64,000 bases of DNA from Todiramphus chloris collaris (taxonomy: Eukaryota > Chordata > Aves > Coraciiformes > Alcedinidae), in the NCBI GenBank assembly GCA_025345505.1, contig JANVCC010000020.1, positions 54,302,772-54,366,771 on the forward strand, written 5' to 3'. The translations under genes and the position numbers were made by a program. The first letter of the stretch is position 1, and every line of letters begins with the position of its first letter. Below the pieces are notes generated by a model that did no database searches, was not told the origin of the DNA, and was given only the letters and a program-made list of their open reading frames with translations. Below, one piece after another: positions 1 to 12,375 of the stretch.

Positions 1-104
1 TGGCTTCACTTATGCAAGTCAGATATTTGCTGTGACTGCTGGCAAAATTTGGTCCTTTTAATCTCAATGGCACTACTTCCTTATATCCTCCATCTTCCAT
101 TGGT

Positions 105-335
105 GTGTTCCTGTTCTCAAAGGAGTCTCAGAAGAGGGAAGTTTTCATAGTGCCAGGTCTGGTGACAGATGGAGTTCATCTGTCTAAAAGGGGGAAAAGG
201 ATCCTTGTGAATGAGTTGGTGGGGTTCACAGAAAGGGCTTTTAGTTTTGAAGGGGAAGGGGATAAATCCTGGCTCACTAGAATTGAGCCTAATGGTGGCA
301 GGCCACTGTTGGGGGTGAAACCTACACGATTGACT
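105..335 (+). pseudogene. CR1-1 ORF1 C-terminal fragment (SGNH-esterase-like end)
   Basis: Only the tail of CR1 ORF1 is present. The visible motif DGVHLSKRGK matches the final catalytic block (Asp-x-x-His) of the SGNH esterase-like domain known from CR1 ORF1 proteins; the earlier esterase blocks would lie upstream and are missing through 5' truncation. In this copy the frame runs on without a stop towards the ORF2 start region, which is probably decay rather than a designed fusion. The assignment rests on one motif plus its position just upstream of the endonuclease, so the domain call is an inference from family knowledge. Confidence 0.6.
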
Positions 336-488
336 TCCTTCCTGAAACGTCTGCACACCAAAGCATGCAGCATAGGGAATAAGGTTTCCCATCCTCCTAG
401 GGTGAAATCAGTTTGCTCAGCTTGCTTCCTGAAATGCCTGTACACCAATGCATGCAGCATGGGGAATAAACAGGATGAGTTGGAAATC
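316..488 (+). repeat. Imperfect 87-bp tandem duplication at the CR1-1 ORF1/ORF2 junction
   Basis: Two adjacent units, starting near 316 and 402, share GGGTGAAA, CTTCCTGAAA and GCATGCAGCAT.GGGAATAA in the same order. The matching CTTCCTGAAA blocks start at 338 and 425, which gives an 87-bp period. The peptides LHTKACSIGNK and LYTNACSMGNK show the same duplication. The second unit carries the ATG that starts ORF2; the first has ATA at the equivalent position. The long minus-strand CR1 at 40-43 kb has only one copy. Confidence 0.75.
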
Positions 489-3120
489 TATGTTCGGGCA
501 AGGGGTTACGATCTGGTGGCAGTTACAGAGATGTGGTGGGACAGCTCACATGACTGGAATTGTGGTCATAGATGGCTACGTCCTTTTTAGAAAAGACAGG
601 CAAACAAGGAGAGGTGGTGGAGTTGCTCTTTACGTGAGAGAGCAACTAGAATGTATTAAGTTCTGTCCAGGAGAGGATGAGGGGCGAGTTGAGAGTTTGT
701 GGGTAAGAATTAAGGGGCAGGCTAGCATGTGTGATACTTGTGGGTGTCTATTACAGGCCACCTGATTAAGATGGGGAAGCTGATGAGGCCTTTTACAGGA
801 AGCTGATAGCATCCTCACAATCACAGGCCATGGTTCTCATGATCATCCATGAGAACTACCCAGATATTTGCTGGAAGGCCTACATGGTCAGCCATTTGCA
901 GTCTAGAAGGTTCCTCCAGTGCATCAATGATAACTTCTTGATGCAAATGGCGGATGAGCCAACTAGGAGAGGAGCACTGCTGGATCTTATACTCACTAAC
1001 AAGCAGAGTCTGGTTGAAGCGGTGAAGGCTGAGGGCAGCCTTGGCTGCAGCAACCATGAGATGGTGGAGTTCAGGATCTTGTGTGGTAGGAAGAGAATAC
1101 CAAGCAGGATCGCAACCCTGGACTTCAGCAGGGCCAACTTCGACCTTTTCAAGAGATTGCTAGGGGAAATTCCATGGGACAGGGTACTAGAATGTAAAGG
1201 GGCCCAAGATAGTTGGCTTATATCCAAGGCCCACTTCTTCCAAGCTCAAGATCAGAGCATCCCAACAGGTAGGAAATCAAGAAAGGGAGCCAGGAGACCC
1301 GCATGGTGAAACAGGGAACTGCTGGTCAAACTCAAGTGAAAGAACAGAGTCCTTAGATCACGGAAGGAGGGGATGGCCACTTGGGATGAACATAAGGCTG
1401 TTATCAGAGAATGTAGGGAGGCAACCAGGAAAGCTAAGGCCTCCTTGGAGTTAAACCTTGCAAGGGAGTTCAAGGACAAAAGAAAGGGATTCTTCAAATA
1501 CATTGCAGACAAAGTTAACACTAGGGGCAATGTAGGCCCACTGTGAGGGAGGCAGGTGCCCTGGTGACAGAGGATACAGAGAAGGCGGAGTTACTGAATG
1601 CCTTCTTTGCCTCTGTCTATACTGCTGGAGATTGTCCTTGGGAGCCCAAGACAACTGAGGCACCAGAGGAAGTCAGGATAGAGGAGGAGACTTCCTTGGT
1701 TGATGAGGACTGGGTTAGCAATCAACTGAGCAATCTCAATGTACATAAATCCATGGGCCCTGATGGGATGCACCCACAAGTGCTGAGGGAGCTGGTGGAT
1801 GTCATTGCTAGACCACTCTTTATCATCTTTAGTAAGTCACGGAGAACTGGAGAGGTGCCTGAGGACTGAAAGAAAGTAAAAGTCACTCCAGTCTTCAAAA
1901 AGGGCAAGAAAGAGAACCCAGGTAACTACAGACACCGGTCAGCCTCACCTTCATCCCCGGAAAGGTGATGGAACAATTTATCCTTGGCACTGTCTCTAGG
2001 CATATCAAGGACAAGGGGATCATCGGGAGCAGTCAACATGGTTTGCCTTGTGTGGATGTGGTCTATCTTTATTGCAGTAAAGCATTTGACACCGTCTCCT
2101 ACAACATCCTTGTGACTAAACTGAGAAAGTGTGGTCTGGATGATCAGGTAGTGAGGTGGATTGTTAACCAGTTGAAGGAAGAAAGTTAGAGAGTTGTGGT
2201 CAATGGGCCAGAGTCTAGCTGGAGGCCTGTATCTAGTGGAGTCCCTCAGGGGTCAGTACTGGAGCCAGTACTGTTCAACATATTCATCAGTGACCTGGAT
2301 GAGGGAACAGAGTACACTGTCAGCAAGTTTGCTGATGATACAAAACTGGCAGGAGCGGCTGACACACCAGCAGGCTGTGCTGCCATTCAGTGTGACCTAG
2401 ACAGGCTGGAGAGTTGGGCAGGAAGAAATTGAATTAAATACAACAAGGGCATATGTAGAGTCTTGAATCTGGGGAAGACTAACACCATGTACCATTATAG
2501 GTTGGGGATTGACTTGTTAGAGACTAGCATGGAGAAAAAGGACCTGGGGTCCTGGTGGACGTCAGGATGCCTATGACCAAACAATGCACCCTCGTGTCCA
2601 AGAAGGCCAATGGAATCCTAGGGTGTATTAGAAGGGATGTGGTTAGTAGGTTGAGAGAGGTTCTCCTCCCCCTCTACTCTGCCCTGGTGAGACTTCATCT
2701 GGAATATTGTGTTCAGTTCAGGGCCCCTCAGTTCAAGGACAGGGAACTGCATGAAAGAGTCCAGCGCAAAGCCACAAAGACAATTAAGGGAGTGGAGCAT
2801 CTCCCTTATGAGGAAAGGCTGAGGGAGCTGGGTCTCTTTAATTTGGAGGAGACTGAGGGGTGACCTTATTAATGTTTATAAATACAAGAAGGGTAAGTGT
2901 CAGGAGGATGGAGCCAGGCTCTTCTCTGTTATGTCCAATGATAGGACAAGGGGCAATGGGTGTAAGCTGGAGCATAAGAGATTCCACTGAAACATAAGGA
3001 AAAACTCTCACTGTGAGGGTCACAGAGCTCTGGAACAGGCTTCCCAGAGGGGTTGTGAAGTCTTCTTCTCTGGAGATATTTAAAACCTGCCTGGATGCGT
3101 TCCTGTGTGACCTGCTCTAG
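459..3120 (+). pseudogene. CR1-1 ORF2: endonuclease-reverse transcriptase, multiply frameshifted
   Basis: This is the degraded pol-like ORF2 of CR1, which in active elements nicks DNA and reverse transcribes its own RNA at the nick. The likely start is ATG at 459 (MGNKQDELE). The apurinic-type endonuclease region covers about 459-960; the block where the other CR1 in this window shows GDFNYPD is corrupted here, leaving only NYPDICW. The linker (TRRGALLDLILTNK) lies near 960-1030 and the RT spans about 1740-2440, with SGVPQGSV and catalytic FADD at 2328-2339. The C-terminal domain continues to CDLL plus the stop at 3118-3120. Frame changes occur near 560, around 770-830, near 1540 and within the RT, and premature stops include TGA at 1867-1869. 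It cannot encode a working protein. Confidence 0.9.
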
Positions 3121-3200
3121 GTGGTCCTGCTCTGGCAGGGGGGTTGAACTAGATGATCTTTCAAGGTCCCTTCCAACCCTTAACATTCTGTGATTCTGTG

Positions 3201-4669
3201 AGTCAGAAATTTCATCATCATCATAATTTAAAATTGACACAACCAAAAAACCTCCAACAACCTGGCAATTTAACATGATAAATTCAGCAGCGTCACAGTC
3301 AGTTAGGCAATGAAATGCAGTGCTGCTCCTGAAGGCAGCTAAGAGGATCTCTCGCCACTCTGTGAACATAGGATTTGCAGGTTGTTTACAATATCCCTCT
3401 CATTGCATAGATGAGATGAGATGAGGCAGAGGGACTCTGTAACCAGCAGGATGCACTTTGGATGCCCAAGGTGTCAGGAGGAGATTTAAGTCTTCCCTGT
3501 GGTGCCCAGTGCCCTGTTATCAGGAGGGGAAGCACACCCTGAGGAAAGGCCAGCGGGGAGCTGGGTAGAGAGCAGCACAGCAAGAATAGCTAGAAAAGAG
3601 TTCAAAAGAGGGATTAAGTTCAATGGGGAGGACAGACTGTGACTCTAGGAGTAGTCACTGGGGTTTTAAAGTCATCTCTGCCTCTTCAGCTCCTCCTCAT
3701 TGCTGGGAGCATGTCCTTTATGCAGGGAAGGATCAGGAATCTCTTAGTTCTTGGGGCTGGGGACTGAGACTCGAACAAAGAGACAGAGAGCAAAACCAGC
3801 ACAAAATGTCCCAGTCCAGATAGGCAGGAGAAGGAAAGCTATTAGAAAAAGGCAGCCTGTCTCCTGTGAATTTTCTCGCTGGAATCATGATAGATGAAGA
3901 ATCCATTTAGTCCATTTACATGTCTTATGAGTTGTTAGATTTCTGAGCACATTCATTACCACCACAAGAACAGCCATGTGTTTCCATGTTGTAGAATGAA
4001 ATCTTTTAGCTCCTGGTTTAGCTCCTGGACCAGCATGGTAACTCTGTTCCTGATGACTTGCTCATCTACAGGATAGGATAGATTGCCTCCCACCAAACCC
4101 AAAAACCACATTACTGCTGAGTCAGTGAGGCACTGTAGTAACAAACACTACCTGAAAACAGCTCACAGAAGTGAAATCTCATTATTTCAAGCCACTAATC
4201 CTGGGAGCAGGTCAAATAAACAGATATTGAATGAAGTTCAAGGGTTTTTTTGCATACTTTTCCACCCTTCTCAGAACAAAGCAACTCCACAAGAGTCCAA
4301 CAAGTCTACAGTTCTTCTTCTCCTCGTCTCGTGCTCAGGTTTGCGATGGCTGCATGTTCTTTAGAGGCTGTGCTCCCATTAAAGCTTGGGCTGCATAGGA
4401 TGTCTAGAGCAAGAAATGCATCTGTATAGATTCAGAGAGATCCAGTTTTTTCAAAAGAGCTCTGACGTGATAAAAAACATCCAAAAAAAAAAAAAAGCCT
4501 CCTTCTTACCTCTGTGACCACTGCTCCTGAAGTGGGGTCAATGATGCCCTAATAAACATTAACTGGGGTTCTCTGGTATTCAGTCTAATCAGAAAGCAGT
4601 TTCCTCAGGAGCAAACCATAATGAAGAAGTTTTTAAATGGTGTGTATAAAAACCCCATCATTATCATTT
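3201..4669. other. No gene recognised; unique AT-rich sequence
   Basis: I see no protein family, RNA gene or named repeat here. Short open frames lack any recognisable motif. An A-run lies near 4482-4495. Confidence 0.5.
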
Positions 4670-4979
4670 TGTCCTGGTTTGAGTGAGAACAGAATTAATT
4701 CTGTTCAGTGATCTTACTTTTCAGATTAATTCTTCTAACTAAGTGCACTGTCTGAAGTTAGCAGTGTGTTTTCTCAGGCAGTGTCTCCTTTTAGCAGTGA
4801 TAACACCCAATGTTGCTACAAAGGATTGGTATGCAGACCAAGGCCACTGCTGGATCTTGTGTACCACATTGAGGATGTGCAGAAAGTAAAAGGCCGCACC
4901 TGAAGTGAGGAGCAGACAGGACAGGTGACCCTAAACTGAACCTAACCCATGACAGATGTCATGGTGCCCAATGTGGGCC
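4670..4979 (+). mobile_element. Internally deleted ERVL-type LTR with adjoining primer-binding-site-like sequence
   Basis: The sequence starts TGTCCTGGTTTGAG, as the proviral LTRs at 32-40 kb do on their own strand, and follows the LTR for about 270 bp. It then jumps from CTAAACTGA directly to CCTAACCCATGACA, the last bases of the LTR (end at 4954), so roughly 530 bp of LTR interior are missing. After a 7-base spacer, 4962-4979 (TGGTGCCCAATGTGGGCC) closely resembles the primer binding site of the provirus. This is therefore a 5' LTR plus the beginning of a leader, not a plain solo LTR. No matching 3' LTR or coding remnant follows. Confidence 0.8.
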
Positions 4980-7900
4980 AAAACATAAAGAAAGTGTGAT
5001 TAACATGATTTTCTCTTTTTTTCCACCTGAAATAACAAAACATAAAAAAAAAAAAAGAGTCTCCTCTCATTTCTCCTAGATAGGACGGTGATGTGTTGTT
5101 ATATGGACTTCCCTCACTAAGAAAGGTTTTATTTGGGACAATATCCTGTGTTGAGGGTGCTGGATGAAGAATGTGGTGCATACAAGCCACAACAAATCTG
5201 ACAGGAAATAAAGAGTTGCAGCAGTGAGAACTGGGCACTGGGCCTGCCTTGTCTCAAAGAAGTTTTGTGAGCTGCCAGTTGGAAAAGAAGGATCCCCTGC
5301 ATGGCTTGTTAGAGCAGATACTGAGAGGGACAAGTGAGAGCAGTGCAAGAAAGAGGAAATGCTCTTCTCTTATTCTTTTATATCCTTGCCTTCCAAGAAG
5401 AGGACAGAGCCAGGAAGCACCAATATCAAGTAAGTCTCAGACAGAAGAAAAAAAGGAGTAAGAGATAGGTTACTTTATTCACAGATAAAAGAAATCTGAA
5501 ATTTAGAATAATTACGCTTGTTCTTTTTTCTTCCCCTCCACCCAAAACAAGCCAGTCTCCTTCCTATAGCATCCTCTCCCTTGATATGAGCTTAGGGGAC
5601 AGTCTCTACTCATTCAGCACATGCCTCAATGCACCAGGACTGACAATTTTCCTTTTGCCGCAACCATTTCTATACAGTACAAGAAAGTCCTCTTTTCATG
5701 GGCTATATAATTCTCACAGTACTGAGCTTATGCTCTAACCAACTTCAGCAGGTCTTTCTCTTATCAACCCAATTACTTAAAGCAAACACTTCAAAATGAT
5801 GCAGCTGACAAGCTGAGAAGATGACATCAATCCTGTCTGGGAGAAAGGGTCTACAATTCCCTAGTGAATTTGTCTTTGAAATAAATGAAGAAAAATTGAT
5901 AGCTTCAAGATATCACATGCAATTAAAAAAAAAAAATTCATTAATATACTTTTTCCAGATTGAGAATAATCACAGCCATCTGGAGATCAAATTATAAAAT
6001 GGAGACTTGTGCAGTAAGAAGGAATCTTGTCACTCAAACCTTGTAAAACTTTTTTTTTTTAAATGATTGTTAGCTTTGATTTTATAATGCCTTGTTTCAT
6101 CCTTCTACTGGAGTGCTTTATTCTTAATTAAAGTTATTCCAGAACATGCCTGGTGTGCCCCTGTAAGAACAGAGACAGCAGTAGCTCCTGATCGTGTCAT
6201 TTCAGCTCTGTCAGATGCTGCCAAGATACAAATGGAAGCAAGTGAAAGAATTACCAGGAGTGGCAAAAGATAAAATACAGGAAACAAGTGCATTAGGAGG
6301 AAAAGAAAACCGAGATGCAGACAAGCTATTTGTCTACTTTTTCCCATGTATTTAGAAAAGTGCCAGAGACTGACACTGCCCTCCAAACCCAGTAAGCTTC
6401 ATATGAGGCTCCCCTCCTCCAGAAAACTAAATCCAGAGAATAAACCTCACAGAACAGCTGTAGACACTGCCAAGACAGAGGCTTCTGAACACACAGAAAC
6501 ACCCTCCAACTGTGACTGCCCCTCCCCAAAACTGTTTGACTGTAGCCTCTCTTCACCTCCACTTCATGCCTTGCCTTCTTCTGCCCTCTCCTCTGTCTCT
6601 TTTTTCCTTGTAGTTGAGCTGATCTCATAACAAAATCCATCTTATTACCCCACAGTGGGAAATTAAGAGAGCCTCATGCTGTTCCATGAGGGCATCTTCT
6701 ACCCACCCTGACTGTGCTCCCTTTTCTGTCTCCACTGGAATCTGTCTTAGCCAAGAGCCACCTATGGCTCCATATTGAGGTAGTGATGGATGTTCATGTT
6801 GACCTCAAATGTCCTACAACAGCAAACAAAATGCGTGACAACTCCCCCTGCCAAAGCTCAATGAAATAACCCTTTGTGTTTTAATAATACTGATTGAGCA
6901 CCTCTAGAACACAAAGCCAGAAAACTTCAAACCATATCATGATTAACCCCATCCAAAATGATCAGGCTTCACTGTTCTTTGATAGACTACGAGGAATTAT
7001 CAATAAAAAGTCTTGCCATGTACTCTGTAGATACTCAAGGGCTGCCCTCACTCAAATTTTAATGAAGGACTTTGCCCGAGGAAAGAGGAAGAAGAGTGCC
7101 CTGGCCTCCACTGACTCAGATGGTGACATGCAAATTAGATAAAGGTTTATTAAGAGGTGGCTGGGAGTCTCTCATACTGTTAGTAGTGCTCCTCAGGGCA
7201 CTCACACTCTATGGCTGCAGATGCAGTACACACCTTCCCAGGGAAGTTGCATCCTCACCTGTGGAAACAACCAAGTCTTCTGTCATGTAATGTACACCCT
7301 CAGGATCAAATACCTGTCACAGCCTCTGCCCTGCTGTAAAGCAATTATTTGAGCCAGTGAGGACAGGGAAGGAATATAAGGAATCATCCAGATCAAACAG
7401 TTCTTCTCAGTCAGCACTGAGGGCTTAACACTCCCCAGTGGCAGTCAAATTGGGTTGCAGGAATGGTAGTTCTGGACAACAGCACTACTCCTGTCTCCAG
7501 TAATAGCCATCCACATAAATCTTCAGAATAGTATAAAGGACAGGAAAGAAGATGTGATCACACCCTGTAACACTGCCCTAGCCTGCAGCCTAGGCTCAGG
7601 ACATTAAGTAAGAAGTGGAGTTACCCAGAGGTACTACATCCTCACAGTGGCAGGAAGAGAGGACAATGGCTTTAGAAAATTCCCAGCATCTTGCTTAGAG
7701 TCATGGTGACAAATAGAGAGAGGTAAACCGTAGAGGCTGGATTTTACCCTTACACCCAGGAAATGAAGAGAAAACCCTGAGGCTCTTTTAATGAAATTAA
7801 ATGCACAGGCTCTCAGGGTGGGTTGTCTTTCCCCTGAAGAAAGTGAGTACTGTGAGCCAACCCCTACAAAGTGCCCTGAGCTGTCAAGTAAATAAAACAA

Positions 7901-8115
7901 ATTAAGATTAAACTTAAGGAAAAAGAATACAGTATTGACTGTGTCCAAAAGAACTAAGCTGAAAGATTTAAAAAAAACCCCAACCAAGTTGCAGGAGGAA
8001 GAACCCATCCCCCAACACACACAAGAAACCAAGGTTACCAGTCTCAGAATCATAGGAAAGTCATCCAGAAATCATGAGATAAGCTAAGAAAGAGTCATAT
8101 ACTAAAAATAATCTA
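4980..8115. other. No gene recognised
   Basis: The first few hundred bases may be leader sequence of the truncated ERV just upstream, but no retroviral protein motif could be read. The rest is unique AT-rich DNA with short A/T runs (for example 5046-5056 and 6051-6060) and no supported gene. Confidence 0.45.
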
Positions 8116-8185
8116 TCATAGAATCATAGAATACCAGGTTGGAAGGGACTTCAAGGACCATCTGGTTCAGTCTTTCTCAGGAAAA
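8116..8185 (-). mobile_element. CR1 3'-end fragment
   Basis: The stretch TCATAGAATCATAGAAT followed by AGGTTGGAAGGGACTTCAAGG is the reverse complement of the CR1 3' terminus. Similarity fades after about 70 bp, so only the extreme tail was inserted or has survived. Confidence 0.85.
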
Positions 8186-11100
8186 GTACAGTGCAAATCC
8201 AAATGGGATAAGAAATGGGCAAGCGGAACTTGCACCCTACCAGTGATCCAGCTTTGCAGTCATCAGCCAAAATCTCCATGCCCGCCAAGGTTTTTAGATG
8301 AGATGATGCACAACATTTGGCCAGTGGGAAAGAATTAGAAGTTGATAAATGCTAATCTGTTAAATTCACTGCTGATCTTATTCTTGAGTTACAGTTATAA
8401 TCCCTGGAAAGTTGTCCAACATTCAAAACACACTAAGAGAAGAGACGAAATAGCATTTTCAGCACTGTCATAATCCAACTTTGACAACCCTCTAAACAGG
8501 GTTTGCCAGAGGAAAACTCTTCTCTGGCTCCCATTGTTCTCTATTTGCTCATCAGAACACCTATGTCCATCTGAGACATGTCTCTATGTTGTTTCTTCAG
8601 TTTCTTAGTGGTTTCCAAGCACGTTATCCCCTACACTCACCTCTCCAAATCCAACAGCAGGTCAGCAGCCCTTTGCTTACAAGAGACCCTACAAACACTA
8701 CATAAAATACTACGTCTTCCTACAAGAAGGAATGATGGCGTTGAAATCCTCCTTGCATCTTTCCCTGTGAATGGTGTCCTAGAAAAAGGACTTCCTGGCC
8801 TGATCCTATACCATTTTTCATAAGCAGGCCACTAGCTAAGGGACAGAGCTGCAAGTTGTGAACTACACAGGAAAAGAAAAGGTTACATTGTACCACATGG
8901 GCTGGTGTTAATGAGCAGGACTAGTTTCTGCAATAAATCTGTATGTAAAGACTGCACCTCTGAATAAGAATATTTTAGGGATGTGAGGGTGTTAACAGAA
9001 TAGAACATTGATGATTTAAGACAGTGAGTGTCTCTTTTGAGCTTAGTGTCTCTACATTGGCAGAGATGATGGTGATTTAGAAATATTAAGCTAGAAAACT
9101 CCGTGGAGATACATAGGTACAACTAAGAACAGAATCTGAATCCCTGCCTTCAGGATAAGTCATCAAACAGAACCTCCTAAACAGCAGCCAAATATATATC
9201 TGCATCTACTGTTGTGTTAATGGAACAGATCCCAAATACGAATGCCGAAATAACATAATGATCTCCTGTAACCAGAGCTAAGAGGATTTGCCATTGATAT
9301 ACCAGCTCTGAGCTGGATTTACTTCAAAATTCTCAAAAGCCCCTGCAATGGAATAAAGCATGTTTTTGTGTTGAAGGAATCCAGAGGAGAGCTTCATATG
9401 GGGCGTTGGGTGATATGTAATGAATTCCACATTTTGGTTTTGTCCCCAGAGAAGGCTCCCACAGATTCCACAATGGAACAAGAGGTTTATTGAACAGGAC
9501 AATGTGAGAGGAAATCTATTTTACAACTTTAAGCGAGCTTCTGTCCACAGAGGATGAGCATAATTAGTTGCTGAAAAGAAAACTAATATAAGCAAAATGG
9601 CCTAAATACAGAAGGAAGAAAATTTAATCTTTTCTAGTAAAACCCATGTACTTGTTGTACAAGTGCACTCATCCTTACATACACATTTGTAGCATGTACA
9701 CACAGATATTATGTATAAGCACTCCCCAAACACAAAGGAGCTAAAACCAACATAATTCTGTCTTCTGGAAGTTTTTGGTACCAAAACAGTAATTAGATCA
9801 TTCTACATTTGAATGTAGTACAGTTAATCAGAGCTTTCCCAGGGGCATTTTAGAATTAGAAGGAACACTATTAAAGAATACAAATGTTTTATTTCCTAAA
9901 CAGCCAATAAAAGAACATGATCAAATTAAAAAAAAAAAAAAAAAAGCAATGGCAATAGGTTGCTCAAAAAAAACCCTATTCAGACCAATTCACTCCAAAG
10001 TCGTGAACCTAAATAGGATGTCATTGTGCCAGGGAATTAATTGGATTGTAAATAAACGTGAAACCAATCAGTAAGTTTTTATTACTTGTGATGAGTGAAA
10101 TGCAAGGAGCGTACAAAGAGCATAAATGATGAAAGTTGTATTTGTTCTAAAAAATTTTCTCAGTTTGAATAATATGCAGGTTATTAATTTCATTGGTAAG
10201 AATTTTTTTTATAAGCATATATGTGAATCAGCAATAATTCTATTTAAATCAATGGGGCTGCACTGAGGAGACATTTTTGAAGGCTGCAGAATGGAAATTA
10301 ACTGAAGAACTACACAGCCTTTTGGTGAGAGTAGAATCAGGCCCATAGTTTGGTTTTTTGGTTTTTTTTCCTCCATGCTTTGTAGTTGCCTATGTGCTTT
10401 GATAGAAAATTCTTTTCTGGAGCAGCTGGCCCTCCAGATTTACATCTGGATGCTCATATCTGACTGTGGTGACAACATCTCTTTGAACTAAAACAAACAC
10501 AGCTACCAATGAAGGCAGCAAACTTGCTGCAATGCAGAACTCACTGAGCTGAAGAATGCCAAAGAAATGCAAAATAACACAATTGCAAACCTTTTTTAAG
10601 ATGTGACTGGGATGAGACAGAAGCATTCTGAGATGTGAAGGACTGGGGACCATATCTCCTGAGGAAAGCACATGAAGTCAAGAGTCAAAAAATAGGGGAA
10701 GCAGAGTGAGAAGCTATACCTTCACATTACGTTTTTACCAGGAACTTGTGCCTCCTTTTTCAAGGAGCGGAAAAGAGGAGTTGCTCTGAAGGACTATCAG
10801 AATGGCCAGCATGTTAGAGATCATACATGATGAACAGAGGTGAAGTCTAAGGACTCAGACTTTTCCTCAGCACCCCACACTAGCCATAAAAAGGAGAAAT
10901 CCCCACCAGCTTCAGATGCCAAAGAATGGAGAGGGAAGCCCTGAGTAAATCCTCCTAACTCAGACACATTAGTTAGATGATATAAATACATATTCTCATC
11001 CCTTGCATCTCCCAATTATGTAGAGACTTAAAAGGACCCAAGCAGCCTGCATGTAGCATTATGACTACCCAAGGCAGATGAATTTAAGTTAGCTTGAGAA

Positions 11101-12337
11101 CAGCTACAAAACACCACCAAGAGTAAAAGGGTGACTGCTACCTGAAACATGCTGGGGTAAAAGACCAGGGGAAGAGAATATCTTCTCATATTAACAGATA
11201 ACAGTAATACAAAGCTGTGATTTTATTTAGGCTTGGAACTAGCTCCAAACTTGTAACTAGCTGAGCACTTGTATCTTGGGATGATCCTCCAGGAGGAACC
11301 ATGGAGGCACATTGCTGCCCTGTGCTCCTGAGAATTTCCTTGATGGGAAACAGCCCTTCTTGTCCCTCTTTCTTGCTGCAGACATGGATTTCTACACACC
11401 AGATGCACACGGTCTATTTTAAGACCTTCCTCAGTGGCCAAAAAAGGTTTTAGGAGATCTGTAACTATGTGCTTCTGGAATGAAAACTTAATTTGTTTAT
11501 CCCACCTCTCAGAGATTGAAATAAGGAAAAGTAAAGCAGAGGCAGAGGAAAGAGCACATGCACAAAGGAGATGGACTCTTGTAGAATAACATAGCATACT
11601 AATTCATTCTGATATTGCTATTTAGTACCTGCAAAGTCTACCATTATGCATTATTAAATTCATGTATTATTGAATCACAATCCTTGTTGCCTGGTAAGAA
11701 ATGTGGATGATTTCTTAGCTTAAATTAAAGCACTACTTCCCTTATTTGAATAAAACTGCATTACTGGCTTCCTTGCATGGTAATCAGAAAACTGCATTAG
11801 GCAGGTAATACTGTATGAATTAAAAAATAATGAAACAAGACTTTTCAGTCAGACATTGTTCCCTTGCCTGCTTTTCATGACAGCAGAGTTCCTACTTTGA
11901 GTTGATAAGACAACAGCAAATGAAGATAAGAACATGAGAGCAAAATCATTCACTGTAATAGGCTCCACCTGTGCAGACTTCAACTCATTTACATGACTGC
12001 AGAAAAATTAGAAATCACACAGCAATTAGTCTCTTCTAGATTATGTGCTGTGTCAACTGATACCACTCTGGAGAGCACTAGCCCTAAAATGGTTTCAAAA
12101 GATAAATCTACTAACCTGTGCAAACATTTTTAGTTACCTGGAAAACTGAATTGCCTGTTTAGAAATCTCATTTGTGAACACATCACTGGAATCAAATGTC
12201 ACCTCATTCCAATGTTTATGTAACTGACTTTTATAATGTTTGATGGCGTGATGGAACAGAACCACATATCTTCTTTTGCTGCTTTCTAGTCAAAGGAACA
12301 TCTCTTTAGAGAGAGGTAATGCAACTGAGGTAAAAGG

Positions 12338-12339
<2 letters not shown>
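8186..12339. other. No gene recognised
   Basis: Unique AT-rich sequence. A run of about 18 A residues lies near 9928-9945. No open frame carries a recognisable domain. Confidence 0.5.

Positions 12340-12374
<35 letters not shown>
12340..12374. repeat. Poly-T run of 35 bases
   Basis: An uninterrupted T homopolymer. No TE body is recognisable on either side, so it may be a simple mononucleotide repeat or the tail of a very old retrocopy on the minus strand. Its exact length is prone to sequencing error. Confidence 0.9.

Positions 12375-12375
<1 letters not shown>

Larger units (their letters stand above)
105..3200 (+). mobile_element. CR1 LINE retrotransposon, long 5'-truncated copy (CR1-1)
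   Basis: A plus-strand CR1 non-LTR retrotransposon. It runs from the last part of ORF1 through an endonuclease/reverse transcriptase ORF2 to the typical CR1 3' UTR, ending in the tandem octamer ATTCTGTGATTCTGTGA near 3185-3200. Recognisable protein signatures in order are DGVHLSKRGK (ORF1 esterase end), WWDSSHDW (endonuclease), MGPDG and SGVPQGSV (reverse transcriptase) and FADDTKL (RT catalytic motif). The coding parts are spread over all three frames, so several indels have accumulated; this copy is more decayed than the minus-strand CR1 at 40-43 kb. The 5' boundary is approximate because the first ~100 bases show no recognisable CR1 protein. Confidence 0.93.
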
